64,000 bases of DNA from Cyprinodon diabolis (lineage: Eukaryota; Chordata; Actinopteri; Cyprinodontiformes; Cyprinodontidae), in NCBI GenBank assembly GCA_030533445.1, contig CM060071.1, positions 5,004,520 through 5,068,519 of the forward strand. The letters are read 5' to 3'. The notes beneath the pieces were generated by a model. That model saw nothing but the letters and a program-made list of their open reading frames with translations, did no database searches and was not told the origin of the DNA. The translations under genes were made by a program, and so were the position numbers. Shown one piece after another: positions 52,201 through 58,200 of the stretch; positions within the stretch are counted from its first letter, which is position 1, and each line of letters opens with the position of its first letter.

Positions 52201-55200
52201 AAAATAAAAAGTAAAATGAAATAAATTAAAAATTCAGAAATAAAACTTTAAAATTAAAGTTTTGGTGTAACTTTGCTGTATTCTTGCCTTTATTTTATTG
52301 TTTTATTTATTTAGTTAAAATAACAGATTTCTTTTTTTTTTTTTCTTTTTCTCAGATTCATTTTTTTATATTATATATTTAAAATGTAATTTTTTAATGA
52401 TTTTTTTTCTTCTCTTTTTCAGGTTTAGTTGTATGAATTATTTTTTCATTGTGTTTCCCAGATCAGATTCTGTTAACTTCTCCATAATGAGGAGCACATT
52501 TCTGTTGGTCTGTTGGCAACAACATTTTATTGGTCAAGAGGGAGCCTTTGGATTAAGCTTGAAATAAAGAGAATATAATCATAAAACACAAGTTTGAAAA
52601 GCACAATTAAATCTGAGTACAGAAGAGGATTAGGGCCATTGAAAAAAGGGAAAATTAACTGATTTTAAAATTTTTATTTCAGTTTAATATGGGGAAGAAA
52701 ATCAGAATTCTGACTTTAATTCTGATTGGGAGGACCAGTAACACATTGGTGGAAAATTAGGCGACTTTTTACGTCCCTGAGGGGTTGCAGGTGATGCTAT
52801 TTCATTAATGGAAGAGCAGAAGGTGATTAAAACCAGAGAGCTAGTTTAGTCTCTAAAACAGACATGGCTACGGCTTGAAGATAACATGTTTGTTAGCTCA
52901 CAGAATTCAGTCATAATTCTAAGATTAAAGTCTTAATTCTGAGATTAAAGTCTTAAAGCTACAGTGTGTAATTTTCAGCGACATCTACCGTCCAGACTGC
53001 AGACCGCAGCAACATGAACATCTCCCCCCACCGGTTCTCCCCCCCAACAGTACGGCGAGCGTTACGGGACAAAATGTCTTCCACGACGTCCGCATCACCT
53101 ACCTTCTCAAGTGATGAGGTTTGTTTACATAGATCATTTTACAGATAGTATTTCATTAGTCTGTGTAGGGTATAGATTTCATGTAGACTTAAGATAATAA
53201 ATATACCCGTTATTTTTTCTACATCGTTGTGACGTTTTGGCGATCTCGCAATCGCTAGTTTGTTGGCTCTGCGCTGCCGTAGCGCAAAGATGTCTGCCTC
53301 CATGGCTGCGAGACCCGCTCCTATGTAATTATAAATAAGGAATTCTAAGGCAACGCAAATATTAAGGTTAAGAGGCTGAGCTCGTAGATGATGATAAAAT
53401 AACATATTTATGTATAATATATTACATTTCTGACTGTATATCCCTGAAATTATTACACACTGTAGCTTTAATTCAAAGATTAAAGTCATAATTCTGACTT
53501 TTTTCCCCAAAATAAACTCAAATAATATTTAAAAATCTGTTAACTTCTCTTTATTTTTCAGTGGCCCTAATCCTCTTCTATAATCTGAGAGAAAGAAATG
53601 GGGAAAAAAAGAAGAAAAAATTAATTTAAAATAAATAGAATGAAAATTATGAAAAATATTTAAAAAACAAATAAATTAAAAAGATAAAATCTAAGACAAT
53701 AGGAAAGTTACTCCTTAAAACTAAAAAAAAAAAAAAACATTTTCGAAAGTTTCATCTCTGGTTTTTTTTATTTTTATGCTTGCAACAATAATGGACCTAA
53801 ATTCTCTCCACACGGCTACAGCTCTAGTCTTCTTGTCTTTTAACTACATAATAATGTAACAAAGGGTAAAATAACAAATGAATAAAATCCATAAATATTA
53901 ATCCGACCAGCTTCACACAGTGACAAACTTTTATACTTATACTGAATTTAAAGGCTGCTCTTTTTTAAGTTTTTGTTCTATTGGTTCTGTCTTTAGTATC
54001 TGATCATAAAACCGACACGAAACAAAACCTATAAAGCTGCAGGACTTTGCCCGCTGCTTTGCAGGAGTAAAAACAGACTGAAGTATCTGTAGTGGACAGC
54101 AGGTAGCAGACTGGAGCAGTAACACCTACTTGAGCAGAGTTTTGTCCAGAGTTGGTGACGGTGTAAAGGCGCTCAGGCAGCAGGCCATCAGCAGCCATCC
54201 CCTCAGGCTGTTGTGGTCCTCAGCTTTTTCTGACGTGTGGTAAACAAGCTGGACCAGGATCTCATCTCTCAAAGCCGGATGCTTCTGGCCCTGCTCCACT
54301 ATGTAGTTGCCTAAGGTCTGCTCCTGCCAGCCGCCCATGTCTGATTCTGCTAAAAACCGTAAGATCTGCACAGAGGGAGTGAAAATTGCTAAGAAAAGAT
54401 GAGAGGTGATGAGACGGCACCCATAGAAGATAATTGTCATACCAGCTTGTTGATTTCCAAGGCCGTTCTGGTGTATTCGGACTCCAGAGGCATGAGGGGT
54501 CTCTGGAGTGGGTAGCCCTGAGGCTGGGACCATGTGTCCTAGAGGTCAAACATAGAAAAAAATTAGGTTTATGTTTGTCATCCAAACAACCTGATCATCT
54601 TCCACCTCCTAAAGCAAACCATATAGAAATTCACTTTTTTATTAAGCCGTTATTGGGCAAATTTCCATTTTTCATCACTTGCATACCATAAGGTAATACT
54701 AGGCAGTTGTCAAGGGCCCCAAGTTCCTAGGGGCCCATAAAACTCTGTTTACATGTATGGTTAATACAACTATTCCTGATTTGTAAACATTAATTATGTT
54801 TTTGATCAAAATCCTTTCACTAAAAAGGCCATCAGAAAGCTGATAATATTAAGTGTGTCTCAGCCCCCCCCCCCCTTCGGTGTCCACCATATTGGATCAG
54901 TCCATTTGCTGCACATGTTCAGAAAGGTCCAATCAGACAGCAGCAAACCATTTGAAAACAAACTATGCAAAGAGCAGTGTTGCCAACTTAGCGCTTTAGT
55001 CGCTATATTTAGCGACTTAGCGCTATATTTTTCTTAATATATTAGGACAATATACTCTTGGCTTAAAACTCTTGGCTTAAAATTTTGATTTTCAAAGTAT
55101 TTCACTGAGTCAGTCCAAAAAAGTAAAAAAAACAATCCACTGGACTTTGTTTCCAAGACGTTTTGCTTCCCAGCTAGGAAGCTTTTTCAATTCAAAATGT

Positions 55201-58200
55201 CAGAATATAGAGTGGACCAACAAAGCCTTGTTTTTGTTTAGAAAACATGCAAATAGAAACAGATGAATGGGGCCAACCCTTTGGAATGGGGGTCGTTTGG
55301 CTACTTTGTTAGCCTGCAATGCCCCATACCTGTCTATGTCTCTGAAAGGGGGTCGTTAGAGGGAATTGTTGGCCTGGCTGTATAGACGAGCTCTTCTGTT
55401 TCCCTGTAAAAGGGTTGGGGTTGCAATGATAGCGGGAAGGAATCAACTCTATCGCTGCATTGTAGCTTTATGAAAGCTGAAATCTGAGTCCCCCCTTCTG
55501 TTTAAGGTTGGTTTTTCTTTCTTAACATAGATGGCTTTCTTCACGTCCCTCTCAAACCACCTGTGTTCTTTGTCTAAAATGTGAACATTCTGGTCCTCAA
55601 AAGAATGTCCTTTGTCTAGGCCAAAACAAGGCTTTGTCAGTCCACTCTATAAAACCTCGAACTCAACTCCAGTTCTGAAATTAAAAAACCCCAGCAGGGA
55701 TAAAACATAATGGAAAATGGATGGATGGAAGTTTATCTTCATTCTCTCACTTCAGCAATAAAATCTGATTTTTTTGTTGTTGACATTTTTGTTAAAATCA
55801 TGATTTGATTACAGCCACCATTAGAACCCAGGACACGGGAAAAATAAAGAAAACATTTTCCCCATAAAGAGTGTTTTAACTTAAAAGTTTGACATTAGGA
55901 GTAAAAGTGGAAGAAAATCTTCAGAGTTGCTGATATAAAGAGAGAAAACCAACTTTCTTCATCATATTTTGATTTCTCGGATCATGGATGTGGTGAACTT
56001 GAGTTGTGGAAAGAGTCACACTGTTACGGATGGTGGAGTTTGGGACTTTTAATTGATATTACCCTCTGAATGAAGGAACATTTACTATTAAAAAATTGCT
56101 CAATCAAAAGAGGATTATTTTTCCTTGAAGCAGAAATGTTGATATAGGTTCTCTGCAGTTAATTGAATAAAGATCAGCATCTCTAGACCCATTCTTTCAA
56201 AAGATGTATGGCAGAGACTTTTTTAATCAAAAAGGGACACTCTAATGATTTAAGATATTATTAATTTCTTTTAATATAATTTTTTAGGTTCTAGCTGCCT
56301 TTATTTTGTTGCTATTGAAAGTATGGAGACAGGAAAGTGTGCGGGCTAGAAGAGAGGAAAGAGACATTCAGCAAAGGACACCAGGACAAGGATTTGAACC
56401 TGCAACAGCCAATACATGGCCGTTATATGGGTCAATATTCAGGGCAGCAACCTGAATATTGATCATTTCTCATCATTTTGGTAATAATATCAGCAGAAGA
56501 GCCGCTCTCTATATTCTAAAATAACCCTGAAGCTATTATTTCTGATACTTTCATTCTTAAGACGTATTGCAGAAGCGTAGGTCCAGTTTCATGTTGAGTA
56601 TTAAAGTAGAGGAAGGCAATGAGAGGAAGAGGAGGTAGAGATGTTATTAGTAGGAACCAACCTGTAATGTAGACTTGGCAAAGCGAGAGAATGGGTGTCT
56701 ATCAATGTCCAGAGGAAGGCTGAGCCTATGTTGTGCCTTCACCTTCGGAGGTGCAACTTCTGTAATACGTGACCCAAGCTGGCACCCTGGTGGACAAATA
56801 AAACATCATCAGTCTACAAGCACATCTACAAGCTAATCTATGGCAGTATATTGAAATACCCCTAGACATGATCAGAAAAAAGGAAGGGCAGAAGGCAACA
56901 GGTTCTGAGGAACAGCAAACATTCCCTGTGGAGCGGCCGATTCACGACCCAAAAGGGGTTCTGGGGTCTGAGATCAGGTTAAAGCGGGCTAGTCAGGAGT
57001 CCACTGGCCAGGAGCCCACTGGCCAGTATACCACTGGCCAGGAACCCGGCCAAAAGGGCGACTAACACAGGGGGTAATTTAGCCTGATAAGGCAACTGTG
57101 CTTTTCTGAAGCTATAACAGTTAAGATATCAGCCACAACTGAGCATTGCTTTAATAATACATGCCAGTGCAAATTGTTACTCATCTGGATCATGCTAAAA
57201 ACAAAACCGGTTTAAATCGGAGGAAACTTTCTCCACGAGTCTTTGTCAACTTTTTCAGTTCGCTCTACAGCAATAGAGCGCTGATGTTTTTAAGCAGCAT
57301 GAAGGTCCATCCTCCTAAGCTTGTTCCAAATGAATCAAAAACCCGCCCTTTGTTCTCCTGGGTTGTTGGAGTCCTGTTATGTGTATGGGGCTTTTGTTTT
57401 TCAGTCATTTAAATCAGGATCTGTCAAACCATTCGTACAGCGGAATCTAACCCAGAGCAGCACTGGAAAGGCAGCAACTCTGGGCTGGATTCAGTTTTAC
57501 ATGTGCACCTTAAGAGCAAAGGACACACCTTTGACGTTCAGGTCTTGGACAGAGGAGACAGATGGTTTGAAAGAGGGGTGAAGGAAGCTGGATTTGTTAA
57601 AAAAGGAAAATCCATCACTGAACAGAGGGGGAGGATGGAACTCATTTCAAAATAAATGACAACCCTGCAGAATGACAGCTGGGTCTTTGATTGGCATCGG
57701 ACTCGGATAGCCCTCCATGATGCTCCAACATCAGCGCTCCAACAGACCTGACAAAGACTCCTGGATAGGAAACGTGGTCAGAAACACTGGGTGAACATGC
57801 AGTTGCCCTTAAAATTCAAATCTGTTCTGAGGTTTTAATGATCCACTTTATTATGTCTGAAAGGAGCTTGACATACCTTTTAAAATGTCAACAGCTGGCT
57901 GCTATAAGAGCTTTTCTTAACGATGGATAACTGTCCATTACAGTGCGGGTGATACCAATAGCTGCATAAATGAGACGCCTTTAAAGGCACAAACAGATTA
58001 CTTTTTCTCTGTCCAAACACAATGTGGAAAACATTCAGAAACTCCTTTTTAACTCTTTTTCTCAATAGGTGACATATTGGACCCAGTACCACAGTAAAAA
58101 CACGATAAACTGATTGATCTCGTTTAGCAAAAAAACATAATGACTAAAAAACCACTGTGAGTCTTCAGGATCCAACAAACAGAAATGAACTTCTAAAAAT

